Shown: piece after piece, positions 32,641-45,414 of the stretch
Numbering within the stretch: position 1 is the first letter of the stretch
Layout: each line of letters opens with the position of its first letter
Assembly (NCBI GenBank): GCA_910589415.1
Contig: OU342632.1
Coordinates: 47,667,341-47,731,340, forward strand
Direction of reading: 5' to 3'
Source of the DNA: Malachius bipustulatus
Lineage: Eukaryota > Arthropoda > Insecta > Coleoptera > Melyridae
Length of the DNA stretch: 64,000 nucleotides
The notes under the pieces: generated by a model
What the model was told of the DNA's origin: nothing
Seen by the model: only the letters and a program-made list of their open reading frames with translations
Database searches by the model: none
Program-made: the position numbers and the translations under genes

Positions 32641-33940
32641 ATCAGTACTTCACGCAATTTCCATCTCTACTCACAATTTAACAACTTAATGATTTTAAGG
32701 GTAACATGTACCACTTAGATGTATGGTGGCGGTAAGCTGAGGTTGAAGAAATAGAAGTGACTCGTCCTAATACACTAATATTCTGTTCTTATACAAGGAG
32801 TTATAGGCACTCTTATTCTTGTGTGGATTTTCATAAGTATCGTCGAGGTTGGTTTACATGGTCCTGTATTTATTGTTTTTATAATTTTTCTGGAATTATA
32901 GATCCAGATACCAATTCTTTTTCTTTCATGAACTTATTTAACAGGACCCTACAAAAATGCAGTTTAACTTCATATTGATATTCCTCGTAATTATATCAAA
33001 AATTCTTTGGTTTCTGTGTCTGAATATCAATTCTTGAAACTTAAAGATTCATTCAGGTAGGACTCTATAGTAAAGTGAAAATTTATTATTTTACTTAAGT
33101 AATTATCCAACAAAGGAATGTTTTCATGGAACTGTTCCGGAACCAGTTGCAGTCTAGCCCTGAATAAATTTTCACAAACTACAGGACTAGTAATTAATAT
33201 TGGGTGTTGTCCTTTCACTATATTTGGAAGCTTTGTTCTTGGGTTCGGCTTCCGCGAACACGCGCTTGTCTGTCCTGTTCTTCAGGGACGGTTATTGCCT
33301 TGCTCTGATTCAAAAATATACGTAGGTACATGTGCATTGTGAAACTGTATCAACTGATAATGTAAATGTCGTCGATATTTAAGCAACATTGTAGTTTAAA
33401 GTATGTACTATAGTTTTATAATGTCTCTAGACCTGTAGTAAGTATATGTGTCCAACTAATGAGGAATTATTGCAGTTATTATGTCAACTGGACCAGTTAT
33501 TAAGTAATTAGAGCACGATGCTTTTAAACTTTCAAATCATGGCATTTTGTGGATTTTTATATACCTAAACTCGGATTGCATCTTGAGCTGCATTTTCACT
33601 TAGTCCATTTAATTCAGTAAAATTTTAAGGCCGACCAGCTTATACAATGCTTGGAATCAGATTATATTCATTTCATACATCTCTATTTATGATAATATCA
33701 AATAACACTAAACAATTAATTTTCACTGAATAAGTAAAGATAGTGTAGGTATATAAGTAGGTACATAATAACTGCTGATGGTTTTAAAACTAAACATATT
33801 TGAATAATAAGACAATCGGGGCGATTCCAATTGATTCCCTTTAGTGACTTTTCCTTTAAGTTGACGCTGATGTAGTTCTAACGATCTGTGTAAGTCAAAA
33901 TGATATTCCAATTAGCAAAAGCTTCAACATTTTCGAAACG
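32641..33940. other. Intergenic, no gene recognised
   Basis: AT-rich. A short GC-richer piece with TCGGCTTCCGCGAACACGCG is at about 33245. No domain is seen. Confidence 0.4.
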
Positions 33941-33941
33941 T

Positions 33942-34665
33942 TTTTATTGAAAACGCACATGCATTGCAGGGGAATTCCTATGAAGCTCTGCGAGCGGTGC
34001 ATGAGCGAAGATATCGATTCACGTTGGCTTTGGTTGCAGGGTTTATTCCTCAGGAAACACTCCCTTGAAATAATACTCCAAAATGATGAGCTGAATCTGA
34101 TAAGATTGAGCTATTGCGGCTCGATGCACTTCTGCCCGGTCTCGTTTTAGGTGGGATCAAACAGGCCTCTTCTTTTGAACACTCCTCGTAAAAATATTTG
34201 TAAAACAGTCTCAGAGCAGCTATTTTTCTCCAATGCTCAAGACTATCTAATTTTTTTGACAAATCGTAGTCCACGATCAACTAGATGGCTCTTTTCTTAA
34301 TTTAGTCAAACATGTGCTCCAAACACGTGAATAATACTCCAAGGATGGTCGGATCTTAGTCTTGAGGTGTACAAAATTTCTTTATACGGAACAATGTTCC
34401 AATTTTAAGAAGCACTCTTGTCAAACCTGCAACATGATCATGCTATAGCACACGCTCGCTCCCAGACTTATGCCGAGCAAACCGGTGACGATGGGATAAT
34501 ATAGAGTGTCCCGCCATCAACTTATCTGGCTCTAAAACGTTTTTTGGAGAACATGACAGGGTGTGTTTTCTCAGAATTAAATTGAACTTAACTTCTGTCG
34601 CCCCAGGCTGGAATCTCTTGTAGATCTTTGCTAAGTGTTGAGACTTCTTGCTCTTTGCGAAGTCG
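33942..34665 (-). mobile_element. LINE B fragment, third long copy
   Basis: It begins with the 3' UTR GCACATGCATTGCAGG and encodes on the minus strand LDSLEHWRKIAALRLFYKYF and LIPPKTRPGRS, then further upstream LA(W)GDR-like and KEQEVS-like pieces near 34600-34650. It is more diverged than the 30.5-kb copy and has many stops. Confidence 0.75.
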
Positions 34666-35287
34666 ATTTTTTGACGATTTTCGGTACGTATTTTCCCAGT
34701 CAGCAAACCTGGATAGAATTGCTCGGGTAGTAATTCTAAGCAAAATTCATATATGTATATCTTTGGTGGAGGGTGTCGAGGCTTAAAATACGTCAGAACA
34801 TACGAATACACTCCCCTTTTTTTCCAGGGATAAAAATAGTTCTAGTAGAAAGAGGTGTACTGAAGTTAAGTAAAAAAAATACTCTGGCTAATCTGTGAGT
34901 ATGGATAATGTCTGGCAGGTGAAAAACTGAAAAGTTTTCATCAAAAAAATTCCCCTTATTTTTCGCTGTCATTAAAATTTATCAGATTATGGCCTATATT
35001 ATAATAACAACCTAAAATACAATCTTGCTAATGTGGAACACCTCCAAAGCCTTGCCAGACTCGTCTAGTGATCGTCAGGCGCCCTAAATTCAGCACGTTC
35101 GATTATACAGATGATTACTGTCATACGTACATGTTATTTTTTATGAGAGGATTAAACAATGTAAATACAAAAAAGCACGCTGCTGCAGGCATGCTGCTAT
35201 TCCGCTCCTTGTTTAACTGAACCTGGCTTGTGAGTCTGGTAAGGCCTTCGTTAAAAAATGTCAGCCAGATATGTGTTTTCGATGAAA
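34666..35287. other. Intergenic, no gene recognised
   Basis: AT-rich, no recognised gene or repeat boundary. Confidence 0.35.
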
Positions 35288-35862
35288 ATACAGGCTGATC
35301 AGTAACTCGCGTACTCCGAATACAGGGCGATATAGAGCCCATTAAAATTAAGGATATTCTGCAAAAAAAAATTGAATCCATCGGTTGGTTTTCAAGTTAC
35401 AGAGTTTCCCTCATCCGAGTTTAAAGGTACTTTTTTCAATAACCGTAATGAAAATTAATGAAAAATTCAGGTTACTATAATGCTTGGAACGGATACCATT
35501 TAATTCATCAATTTTTTTCCACAAAACCTCTTTACAGAGGAATTGAGAATGCTGGAACTTGATACCATTACCTAAATCTGAACGAAATTTGAAGTCTGGC
35601 AATCGCCTAAACTCAACTTAGAATGTAAAATATTCAAATGCCTTCGTTGCTATGGAAATAAAAATAATGAAAATACCATCTAACTCGAACTTATTCACAT
35701 ATTCAGTGCAGTGTGTTGACACCTTTTTTTACAAAAATAGTCATATCTTTGGAAGAAAAGAACTTACAACACTGCAGTAAGAAAATTTACCACTCTTAAA
35801 AAGTGAAGTTTACCGCAGCATGCTCTGAGTGCGCCATTTACTGATCACCCTGTATCTAGTTT
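35288..35862. mobile_element. Foldback-type repeat, about 575 bp
   Basis: The left end CTGATCAGTAACTCGCGTACTC and the right end GAGTGCGCCATTTACTGATCA are inverted, the right followed by CCCTGTA. Its left two thirds match 8456-8835 in reverse orientation. Confidence 0.6.
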
Positions 35863-36189
35863 CCCATTTTGAAGATGCCGTCAGACTTATTTGCCAATTT
35901 CGTAAATCAGCCAGACTTACTTTTAATTGCAGTTTATGATTATAACAATTTATAAGTATGCTAAATTTCAAGCCTGGAAAAATAAGGGTTACAGATCCGC
36001 AAAATCGGTCGAAGTTTCAAATCTGCAAATTCTCAGCCAGACTCACTTTCCGCTATCTGAGATAATCCAGACTGCTATTTTCATAAACTTTATGTTCCAC
36101 TTTAGTAAATACACCGACTGGGAAAATAGGTTTGAAAAAAATTAATTGCCTCCTGGACTATAAATATAAGTTTAAAAAATTCATTTCAG

Positions 36190-36840
36190 CTCAAAATTAC
36201 TTTTCGTTTAAAAGATACAGACAGGGTTAAATTAAAAAAAATCGTGTTTGGTTATACCTCACGTAAATTCAAACCGATTTTGATGAAAGTGCCATGAACA
36301 ACAAACAAACAAAGCTCTTTAATTTGGCGATTTCAGGTTTTGTAAGTCTCTTGGCGGTACTTTTCCCTCACTACCTTCTACGCCACTTTATTCCAAATAC
36401 AAAACCGTTATTCAATAACGCATGCATTTTAAAATAAAAAAGTATTCATTAATTTATTTGATAACAGCGCACCATTTTTCAGATATTTTTTCTCAGGTAA
36501 TGTTGGGTGATTACCAATAAAAAAAAAAATATTGATTTCATTAAAAGTTATCCGACTATAATTTTTATGCAAAATGTTATTCTTAATGATTAGTGACATT
36601 TACTGAGGAAACTTCAAATATTCACCTCAAAAACGGTGCGCCGTTTTCGTATTTGCAATGTCAGTGGTGTAAAGAATAGTTATGGAAAAGGGCCAACCAT
36701 GAATATCTACATCACTGTAAAACATCTACAAAACTTGAAATAGCCAAATGAAAGAACTTTGTTTGTTTCTTGTTAACTAAATTTGACAGCCTGTATCTTT
36801 TAAACAAAAAATGTCGCGACATGCAAATTATTTTTAAAGA
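36190..36840. repeat. Inverted-repeat element related to 26622-28258
   Basis: The arms around 36195-36350 and 36700-36835 share TTTAATTTGGCGATTTCAGG / AAATAGCCAAATGAAAGAAC-type sequence and ACAGGGTTAAATT / AAATTTGACAGCCTGT. Divergence is high, so this is an old copy. Confidence 0.55.
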
Positions 36841-37128
36841 TTTTTATGTTCAACAGTGGCGCGCACGGGTAATGATCTCAATTGTCTTAAAGAAAAAAAA
36901 GGTACGTCACTGAGATTTTTTATAGCAAACAGTCAATATTTTTTTTATGCAGAATCACCCCCTGAAGTATGTAGCATTTATTTACTAACAGCCTGTACTA
37001 TGATATGCCGTTTTTCCTTATGCAGGTTGGTTTTTTTCATAGAGATAGAAAAGAAAGGAGCCGCTATGATCACCTAATATTACAATAAAAAACGGCATCA
37101 CTGGGTGGAGCTTATAGGAGTAACAATA

Positions 37129-37608
37129 CAGGGTGTTAAGAAAATGACGAATAAACTCTTCAGTACATTGTAGGGGATACTCAGTAAAGTATGATTGAAC
37201 AAAATATTGAACACGAAATTTGGCAACGTTTAACACGATAACAGTTGGTATTTGGTAGTTTCGTCTAATTTCTAACAATGTAGGCAGTCAAGGTATCAAA
37301 ACCGTTATTGCCAAATGCTTTTCTTTTTCAGCATCTTAGAAAAGAAAAATAAACTTATTAAATTTTCCAAGCCAGTAATACATCTTAAGCAATTTTTTTT
37401 AATTGATAACGATGAAAGTACCCTTTTTAATCTGTACCCTTAATCTGTAAAATCATTTATTTTTTGCAAATACTGAAAAACAAAGATAGTAAAATATTAA
37501 CTTTGGCATTTTTTATCTCACCAAATTGAAGAATTATTTTTCCTGTACTCTACTGAGTGTCCCCTACAATGTACTGAAGAGTTTATCCGTCATTTTCTTA
37601 ACACCCTG
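37129..37608. mobile_element. 480-bp foldback element
   Basis: CAGGGTGTTAAGAAAATGAC at the left and GTCATTTTCTTAACACCCTG at the right are perfect inverted ends. Arms extend about 80 bases (to CCTACAATGTACTGAAGAG). TA flanks both ends (37127-37128, 37609-37610). Confidence 0.8.
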
Positions 37609-38043
37609 TATAGCGACTCGACAGGGTCAGACTTAATTTTTATTTGCAAAATTTTCATGAATAAAAATGTTTCTCACATTTCATACATATTTTTAACACG
37701 TCTTTAGTTGGATATTGCCAGACCTTTTCTGTTTTTCAAGTCAATGAAAGAATATAAAAAAAGATCTAGGCGTATACCACTATTTAAAGACTCGACACAT
37801 TGCTCACATCTTTAAGTAGTGCATAATACAGTGTGTGTCACAGGCATGGTACACCCCCTTTTTATTCTTTATTTTTAAAGATAATTTTTTGAAATTTAGT
37901 ACGTCGCATATTCTCGATAGAGCGCACTTTTTAGCAGAAAATTGAATTTTTTCCCACATCCTGTTTTTCCGGAAATGTTACCAACTTTTTATTTTTAAAT
38001 GGGAAACTCTATATATTATTATATTTTTGGATTCTATACATTT

Positions 38044-38460
38044 GTACGAATCCAACAATACCACATAAGTACCATTTTAAATGTCAAAATTGTTTTTATT
38101 TAATTTTTTATTTCTCAATTATAGTGTGCCATGACTATTTTGTTTTACTCCAATTGGATCATCCGAATGCCAGAAAAATCTAATTTTTGTTCAAAGTACT
38201 AAATTAAGTGATTTATGGATAAATAATGCGCACCGGAATGATTTTTTGAGCTGAATTAATTTTTTTCAAATGGTACCATATTGGTACCGAGGTACCATCT
38301 ACTAGTACTCTTAATAACGGACATTTTGGTGTACCTATTTTGCATCTGTGACGAACACAACTGAAGTCATGGCACACTATAATTATTGAAAAATAAAAAA
38401 TTAAATAAAAACAAATTTGACATTTAAAATGGTACTTATGTGGTATTGTTGGATTCGTAC
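38044..38460. mobile_element. Foldback element with about 93-bp arms
   Basis: The left arm GTACGAATCCAACAATACCA and the right arm TGGTATTGTTGGATTCGTAC are perfect at the ends and remain near-perfect through the CACACTATAAT block. The loop is about 230 bases. Unlike the others it lacks CAGGGTG ends, so it is a different family. Confidence 0.75.
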
Positions 38461-38855
38461 AACAAAATACCACATATCGATAAATACAACAAAAGACCAA
38501 AATAAGTTTAACAAAAAAGGATCATACCTTTTTGGCGTTATCGACTGCAAATCCCCCTCAAATTCATTGAACAATTGATATTCCTATTATTAATAAAGGC
38601 AACACACCGCTTGCCTTTATCTAATTTTTAAATAATAGGTATATTATGTATATTTTATTAATTTTGAAGTTTAGATAATCATCATTTTCTCTGGAAATAA
38701 AATTCGTACTATGGATCTAGTGTGTACTCAAATTAATTTAATTTATTTTTTGCATACTAATACATTATAACTAGATAAACGCTTGGTTACCGTAACTATA
38801 AACATATTCCTAACTCCCTTGGGAGTTATTCTGGGCTGTTATTACTCCTTAACTC

Positions 38856-39458
38856 GACCGAACGTGTCCACTCATTGGCAAGAAAAGGAGCATCGACACC
38901 CTTTATAGGACCAGAACCATTCTGTAGCCTTGAAGACACGTTCTTCAAGGCAGAACTTCGGAAGGAACCAGAAAAACTGAGAGAAATCCATTTGAATAAC
39001 CTCTCCTCAGGATTGAGACAATCCAAGGAGCTCCTCGGGAACTTTAACCGAGAAAGGTCAAGGAAACTCCTGACCCTCAACAAAGGAAGTCTCAGAATGC
39101 TAACAGGATTCCTAACAGGTCATTGCAAGCTCAATGAACACCTGAGGAAACTTGGTATAGAAAAAGATGGCGTTTGGAGACTCTGCAGGGAAGAAAACGA
39201 GACTCCTCGTCACCTATTGATGAACTGCGAAGCACTAGAACGTGAAAGAAACGCGATGTTCTGGGCCAACACCAGCTCAACGGGGGAGCTTTGCCCGGCC
39301 TTGATCCCCTTCAAATCCTGAAATTCCTAAGGGAAGCGGAGTTGGAGAGGCTGCTTCAATGAAGGGAATATACTCCAAAGAAGCAGAGAAGAGGGGGCAC
39401 AATAGATCTGTAATAGGTCGCAGCGAATCTGACACCCTCAATATCAATATCAATCAAA
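38856..39458 (+). mobile_element. LINE C, 603-bp 5'-truncated insertion with 13-bp TSD
   Basis: TACTCCTTAACTC occurs exactly at 38843-38855 and 39459-39471, a clear target-site duplication. The 3' tail is AATATCAATATCAATCAAA. The body encodes the end of a LINE ORF2 (38875-39321): LREIHLNNLSSGLRQSKEL, TGHCKLNEHLRKLG and a degraded zinc knuckle WRLCREENETPRHLLMNC in which one Cys is lost. It is a dead-on-arrival copy made by target-primed reverse transcription. Confidence 0.9.
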
Positions 39459-39471
39459 TACTCCTTAACTC

Positions 39472-40055
39472 CCTCTATTATTACGTGTTATTACTATTTG
39501 TTTAATTCTGGTAACCAACAAAAAGTCACAGTCTCCCTAAAGCTACAAGTTCAACTGACTGTCACTTATCAGCAATAATAATTATTAACATTCTCAAATA
39601 TCTGTACAAAAACTGATAGATGGAGGAAAACAGGTATCCACCTAATTATTTGGAACGTTTAGCATGAAATAGGTCGTCTTAGAATTATTGTACATTTTAT
39701 ATTATTACCAAAAAGTATAGTCCATTTGAAAGATAGAAGATAAATAATTTTGAACTTCTCAACATCATGAAAATCAATTCTCTGTACGCGCGGTAGATCT
39801 AAGATCTTGCCGTAAGAGTTGAACCATCCGTTAACCATACATGATCATAACCAGAATCGATCTGTAAAGTAAAACACGTCAAAAAAAAGCTACAAAGATA
39901 AAAGAAAGGGTGACTTGGCCCTTATAGGATGATTTGCGTGCCTATGTTTTTTGCATAATTCTCTTGGCTCGAATTTTGCTCCTGGACATCAAAATAATGC
40001 AAGTGAATCTGCGACGTTAATCAAGGACGTTCTTTTGTTCGATATGGAGACTTAT
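39472..40055. other. Intergenic, no gene recognised
   Basis: AT-rich, no recognised feature. Confidence 0.4.
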
Positions 40056-40202
40056 GCCCGTATTCACAAACGATAATTTCCAAAATAATTACGTAATTAA
40101 TTAAATGAGTGAGATGGAGATATGCAGTTTTTTCGCAATAGAATGAGATGGGGATAATTGATTACGTAATTATTTAGGAAATTATCGTTTGTGAATACGG
40201 GC
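40056..40202. mobile_element. 147-bp MITE-like inverted repeat
   Basis: GCCCGTATTCACAAACGATA and TATCGTTTGTGAATACGGGC are perfect ends. Similarity continues through AATTTCC and ATTACGTAATTA, leaving a short centre. It is too short to code and is a typical MITE. Confidence 0.8.
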
Positions 40203-41590
40203 ATTAATCTCTAGGTCACAGAAACAAACTCGTTTAAAAAATTTAGGTTCTAAAAGGTTTTCCAATAGGCTCGAACTTTAACAGTATACATTTGAGTTTG
40301 TAGTAATTATTGTCGGCAAATCACCATGGGAAGTTACAGAAAATATCTTAAGCTATACAGGGTTGCTCATTAGTGCGGCAAAGAAGCTTTTATACCTACT
40401 AGAATTCAAAATAATTCTAAAAAAACTCATATGCCGCTCTACTAAGTACGATTTGCCCTACTTTCATCATAGATTCATGATGTTGTCGATTTATTTTATA
40501 AAAGTTTTTAAACAATATGTATGTGCATGGTACTCTTTCGTTAGTGATAAGTGTTTTTTGTAATGTGGGGGAGTATAAGTTAACAACCAGTGACTCTCGT
40601 AGTTTTGAAGATTCTGACTTTTTACTGAGATGATTGATGACCGAATGGCTTATCACTTGCGTAAGTTTTCTTATGATCTCACAAAAATTGTTTTTACACT
40701 TTTTTTTGTAGTTTTCTTGATGAAGTCGAGATAATGGACGAAAGCTTGAAATTTTGCATAAATGATAGTATTTTACTAGGCCGTTTTTTATTTTGAAACC
40801 GCTAATCGTGATCCGGTTGTACTGGAAAAAAATAAAATTTATATTTTATTATAGGTATATATATTTATTTATTATACCTTGTTGAAGGTATTGGTTTACA
40901 GTGCTGAACGACGCCTGCAAATGATTAAAACTTTAAAAATGATTAAAGAGCTTCAAAAATTACTCTTATTACCTATGCACCCGCTTCATCAGGCTTCGAA
41001 ATCATAAGCGTATACAATAAACGAATAAACCCGACATATTATAGGCCTATTAAAAATTTTAGGCTCAACCCGGCCAAATTAGAAATTATAAATACTTTAC
41101 GTTTAAATAAGTTTTTTTAGTTAAAAAAAATCGAAATGAAGACTAAAAAATTATGTAGAATTCAGGAGCTTTTCCTCTATTTCACAGTCGATATAATGGA
41201 AACGATGCTTAAACCAAATACGGCCCTGGCCGACTTCAGTAAGCCTGTTATAATAATAATCATGTAAAACCACCTTTTTATTGTCAGAAGGATTCGTGCT
41301 CTAAAACATGCTAGAACTAGTTTGTGTGAAGTTAGCAACGATTTCTCAGCAACGAATTCTGACGTGGAGGAATATTAACAGCATCTTCCTATAAACTCTG
41401 TAAACGATCACAAACTAATCCCAACATAAAAATACAAGCGTCTGACTTGACTGGTAACTAGCCATCACGATCAAAAGTATGTAAATTTTTTTATATAGAA
41501 ATGCAATGTAGGTGATATTATCTCTTTTATGTTATGCTTTTTTTACTCCTACAACCCTCGTGTGAAATGAGATGTGCGTTAAAAAAGCAA
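40203..41590. other. Intergenic, no gene recognised
   Basis: AT-rich, only short ORFs, no domain or repeat border recognised. Confidence 0.4.
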
Positions 41591-43060
41591 ATTTTTGCGT
41601 AATGTCCTCCAAAAGTCCTTTTTTCCAAAAATCCAGAGTGCACTTCTGTCACCCTTAAAGAGGGGTGGGGAAAAAATTATTAAAATGCTGACTTCACCTA
41701 GTATACCTGACGGATTTATATCAATATTCATCCCCCTCTATCAACCCTTGTGTGATATGTGCATTAATGCAAATTTTTGCATAAAGTCCTCCAAAGGTCC
41801 CTCTTTCCAAAAATCTAGAGTGCACTTCTGTCACCCTTATTTTAAGGTATGAAAAAAAATTATAATTTTGAGAATTTATCTCGTATACCTGGCGGATTTA
41901 TATCAATATTCAACCCGCTCTAACGGCCCTTGTATGACATGTGCGTTAATGAAAATTTTCATATGATATTCTCCGAAACTTCTGCTTTCCAAAAATCTAG
42001 AGTGCACTTCTGTCACCCTTAAATAGGGGTGGGGAAAAATTATTAAAATTCAGAGTTCACCTAGTATACCTGACGGATTTATATCAATATTCATCCCCCT
42101 CTATCAACCCTTGTGTGATATGTGCGTTAATGCAAATTTTTGCGTAAAGTCCTCCAAAAGTCCCTCTTGCCAAAAATCTAGAGTGCACTTCTGTCACCCT
42201 TATTTTAAGGTATGAAAAAAAATTATAATTATTTTGAGAATTTATCTCGTATACCTGGCGGATTTATATCAATATTCAGCCCCCTCTAACGGCACTTGTA
42301 TGACATGTGCGTTGATGAAAATTTTGATATGATATTCTCCGAAACTTCTGTTTTCCAAAAATGCACAGTGCACTTCTGTCACCCTTAAAGAAGGGTGTGG
42401 AAAAAAATTACAAAAATTCAAAATTTATCTCGTGCATGTACCTGACGGATTTATGTCAATATTCCTCCCCCTCTAACAACCCTTGTGTGATATGTGCGTT
42501 AATGCAAATTTTTGCATTAAGCCCTCCAAAAGTCCCTCTTTACAAAAATCTACAAAAATATTCAACCCCCTCTAACAACTCTTGTGTGATATGTGCGTTA
42601 ATGCAAATTCTTGCATAAAGTCCTCCAAAGGTCCCTCTTTCCAAAAATCTAGAGTGCACTTCTGTCACCCTTATTTTAAGGTATGAAAAAAATTATAATT
42701 TTGAGAATTTATCTCGTATACCTGGCGGATTTATATCAATATTCAACCCGCTCTAACGGCCCTTGTATGACATGTGCGTTAATGAAAATTTTGATATGAT
42801 ATTCTCCGAAACTTCTGCTTTCCAAAAATGCACAGTGCACTTCTGTCACCCTTAAAGAAGGGTGTGGAAAAAAATTACAAAAATTCAAAATTTACCTCGT
42901 GCATGTACCTGACGGATTTATGTCAATATTCCTCCCCCTCTAACAACCCTTGTGTGATATGTGCGTTAATGCAAATTTTTGCATTAAGCCCTCCAAAAGT
43001 CCCTCTTTACAAAAATCTAGAGTGCACTCCTGACACCCTTAATTTAAGGTATGAAAAAAA
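41591..43060. repeat. Tandem satellite-like array, about 182-bp unit
   Basis: AGTGCACTTCTGTCACCCTTA recurs, its GCAC core starting near 41640, 41822, 42004, 42185, 42370, 42655, 42837 and 43024. The spacings are therefore 182, 182, 181, 185, 285, 182 and 187. Units alternate between two sub-types (CTCTATCAACCC...GCAAATTTTTGC and CTCTAACGGCCC...GAAAATTTT), giving a higher-order dimer of about 365 bp. The 285-base interval contains an extra partial unit of about 100 bases. The short ORFs inside are repeat artefacts. Confidence 0.9.
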
Positions 43061-43079
43061 ATTATAATTTTATGTATAA

Positions 43080-43697
43080 TAACGTATGTCCTAAGAGTCG
43101 TAACTTTTGAGCTACAGGGTGGTAAAGTTTTTAGAAATAAATAATTTTTTCATAATATCTGTAATACTGCTCTGGATATTTTAATGAAATTTAATAGACA
43201 GGTATTACTCATCAAGAGGCTTTCATGTACTACATTTCGTTTTATCTCCACTAGTGACATCTTGCAGAATTTTACCTATGCATATTTTTATATTTTTTAT
43301 TGCCATTTAACGACAATCTTGTGACCATGTAGAGAAACAGATTTTATTTTTTAGGCAAAACCCGTGCATCGGCCGGAAAAAAAATAAGTGAGCAAATTTG
43401 CTTGGAAATGAATGGGGATTATTCCAAAAATTATTTCTATTTGAACAGAAATCAATGGAGTACCATCAATGTCTGCTAAAATATGTCGATAAAATTCTGC
43501 ACGATCGTGCACCATCGTCACTAATGGAAATAAAATGAAACGTGGTACATGAAAAAATGCTCCTTGGCGTAATACCTGTATACGAAATTTCATTAAAATA
43601 TCCAGAGCGGTATTACAGATATTAGGGAAAAATGATTTATTTTAATGAAACTTTACCACCCTGTATCACAAAAGTTAAGACTCTTAGGACATACGTT
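43080..43697. mobile_element. Foldback element, about 618 bp
   Basis: AACGTATGTCCTAAGAG at the left and CTCTTAGGACATACGTT at the right are perfect. Arms of about 200 bases continue through CTACAGGGTGGTAAAGTTT and ATATCTGTAATAC. A diverged copy is at 54200-54830, and a left-arm fragment at about 58810-58870. Confidence 0.8.
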
Positions 43698-43904
43698 CTT
43701 ATGAAGTTTTCTTCTTAAAATGGAGCCAAAAATCATCCCCTTAAATATTGACATTCAATTACATAACACCCTGTATATCCTTATTTTCGCTTCCTTACTT
43801 AAAAACTGGCATTCATTTTCAGTAAAATTTATAAATTAAATAAATTTATGGTAGGAAAAAGCAGCAGTTTTGCATGATATACAGGTCATGGTTAAAACCT
43901 TATA

Positions 43905-44792
43905 CAGGGTTATTCACGGTATACGCCACGGAAGATTATGGCTGTGTCTCTGGATTTTAGGATCCTTTTATTTTTGGAGTAGATAGAGACTCGGCAGAGG
44001 TACGTTTTAAAATTATATTCATAATGTACAGGGTGTCCCAAAAGCATGAAACATATCAAAGTTATGTTTTTTTAAATGGAATGCTCCTATGTTATTGCAT
44101 TTTTAGATTGTCTGAGAAGAAAAAATAAGATTGGTTTTTACAGTTGGTGTTTAAATTCAGAAGTTTTTGAGTTATAAACAAGTGAAAATCGTAATTTTTC
44201 AAGTTCAACAAGTTCAAGGCCCTGTACAACGAAAACGGTTCAAGATAGAGAAAAACGGTTTACATGTTCCTATTTTAACTTTTCATGTACTATCCTATGG
44301 TATAGAAACATTTGTACTTTCTTTGATTTTTTTATTTGTCGACGCGTGGAGAAATCTCAGAATTTTTCAAATTTTTTATCACCCTATATAAACATTTCAT
44401 CTACATCATTGGATAGTACATGAAAAGTTAAAATAGGGACATGTAAGCCGTTTTTCTCTATCTTAAGCCGTTTTCCTTGTACAGGGCCTTGAACTTGAAA
44501 AATTACGATTTTCACTTGTTTATAACTCAAAAACTTCTGAATTTAAACACCAACTGTAAAAGTCAATCTTCTTTTTTCTTCCCAGGCAATCTAAAAATGC
44601 AATAACATAGGGGCATTCCATTTAAAAAAACATAACTTTGATATGTTTCATGCTTTTGGGACACCCTGTACATTATGAATATAATTTTAAAACGTACCTC
44701 TGTCGGATCTCTATCCACTCCAAAAATAAAAAGATCCAAAAATCCAGAGACACGGCCATAAACTTACTTGGCGTATACCGTGAATAACCCTG
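43905..44792. mobile_element. 888-bp nested foldback element
   Basis: The outer ends CAGGGTTATTCACGGTATAC and GTATACCGTGAATAACCCTG are perfect with TA on both sides. Inside, at about 44029 and 44670, a second symmetrical border CAGGGTGTCCCAAAAGCATG / CATGCTTTTGGGACACCCTG opens a core shared with the element at 14717-15594. It is thus a foldback within a foldback. Confidence 0.85.
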
Positions 44793-45346
44793 TATAGACT
44801 GAAAATATCCCTACAGCTGGAATTTAAACATTATATTCCAAAAAAATAAAAAAAATCTAAATCTAAAATAGGTACTGTTGTTAACATTTTACTTCATCAA
44901 CATGTCCACTTCTACTTTATTAAAAGTAGGTAAACAAGAAACCCATGGTAACGCGAGACAAACTTAAATCAGGCAAAGGTATTTTTTTTTAATAAAATAC
45001 GAGGAATTTGATTTGAAAAAGTAGTTTCAAGTGTTGAACAAAACTCTTACCTCAGTACACTTATTTCTCTATCTATTATGTGTCTATTTTAATCTATAAA
45101 TACGATCTTTAGCTAAATCTAAAAATTTCAAAGACATGGTAATGAAATCTCAGCGACGCAACGATGAATTGCCTAAGCGGTGATCGAGTTCGACACCTTG
45201 CAGAGGTCTATGGTCAAGAAACACGACGTAATATTTGGTAGCAATTATGATTACATTGTTTATATGTATTTGTAACATTGATCAGGAAGAGATCAAAACA
45301 AAGGATTTAAACATTGTAGTGGGATACACGCCACGACCTCTGACTC
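44793..45346. other. Upstream region of the cuticle gene
   Basis: AT-rich. No specific regulatory site can be named apart from the core promoter that follows. Confidence 0.4.
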
Positions 45347-45347
45347 G

Positions 45348-45388
45348 TATAAAAGCTTCTGGATAACAGTATCAAAGCACACTCAGCT
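45348..45388 (+). promoter_or_regulatory. Core promoter of the cuticle protein gene
   Basis: TATAAAAG starts at 45348, and an initiator-like TCAGCT lies about 36 bases downstream (45383-45388). The predicted 5' leader before the ATG at 45415 is about 30 bases, typical for insect cuticle genes. Confidence 0.7.
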
Positions 45389-45414
45389 TTACGGTTTACA
45401 GTGAATACATTACC

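Noticed and set aside
33947..34150. Plus-strand 67-codon ORF
   Set aside because: Antisense to the LINE B fragment, whose minus-strand motifs are recognisable.
41591..43060. CRISPR array
   Set aside because: The repeats are whole 182-bp units without short direct repeats and unique spacers, and the genome is animal.
42361..43067. Two similar ORFs (MHSALLSPLKKGVEKN...)
   Set aside because: They are frames of the 182-bp tandem array, repeated because the units are.
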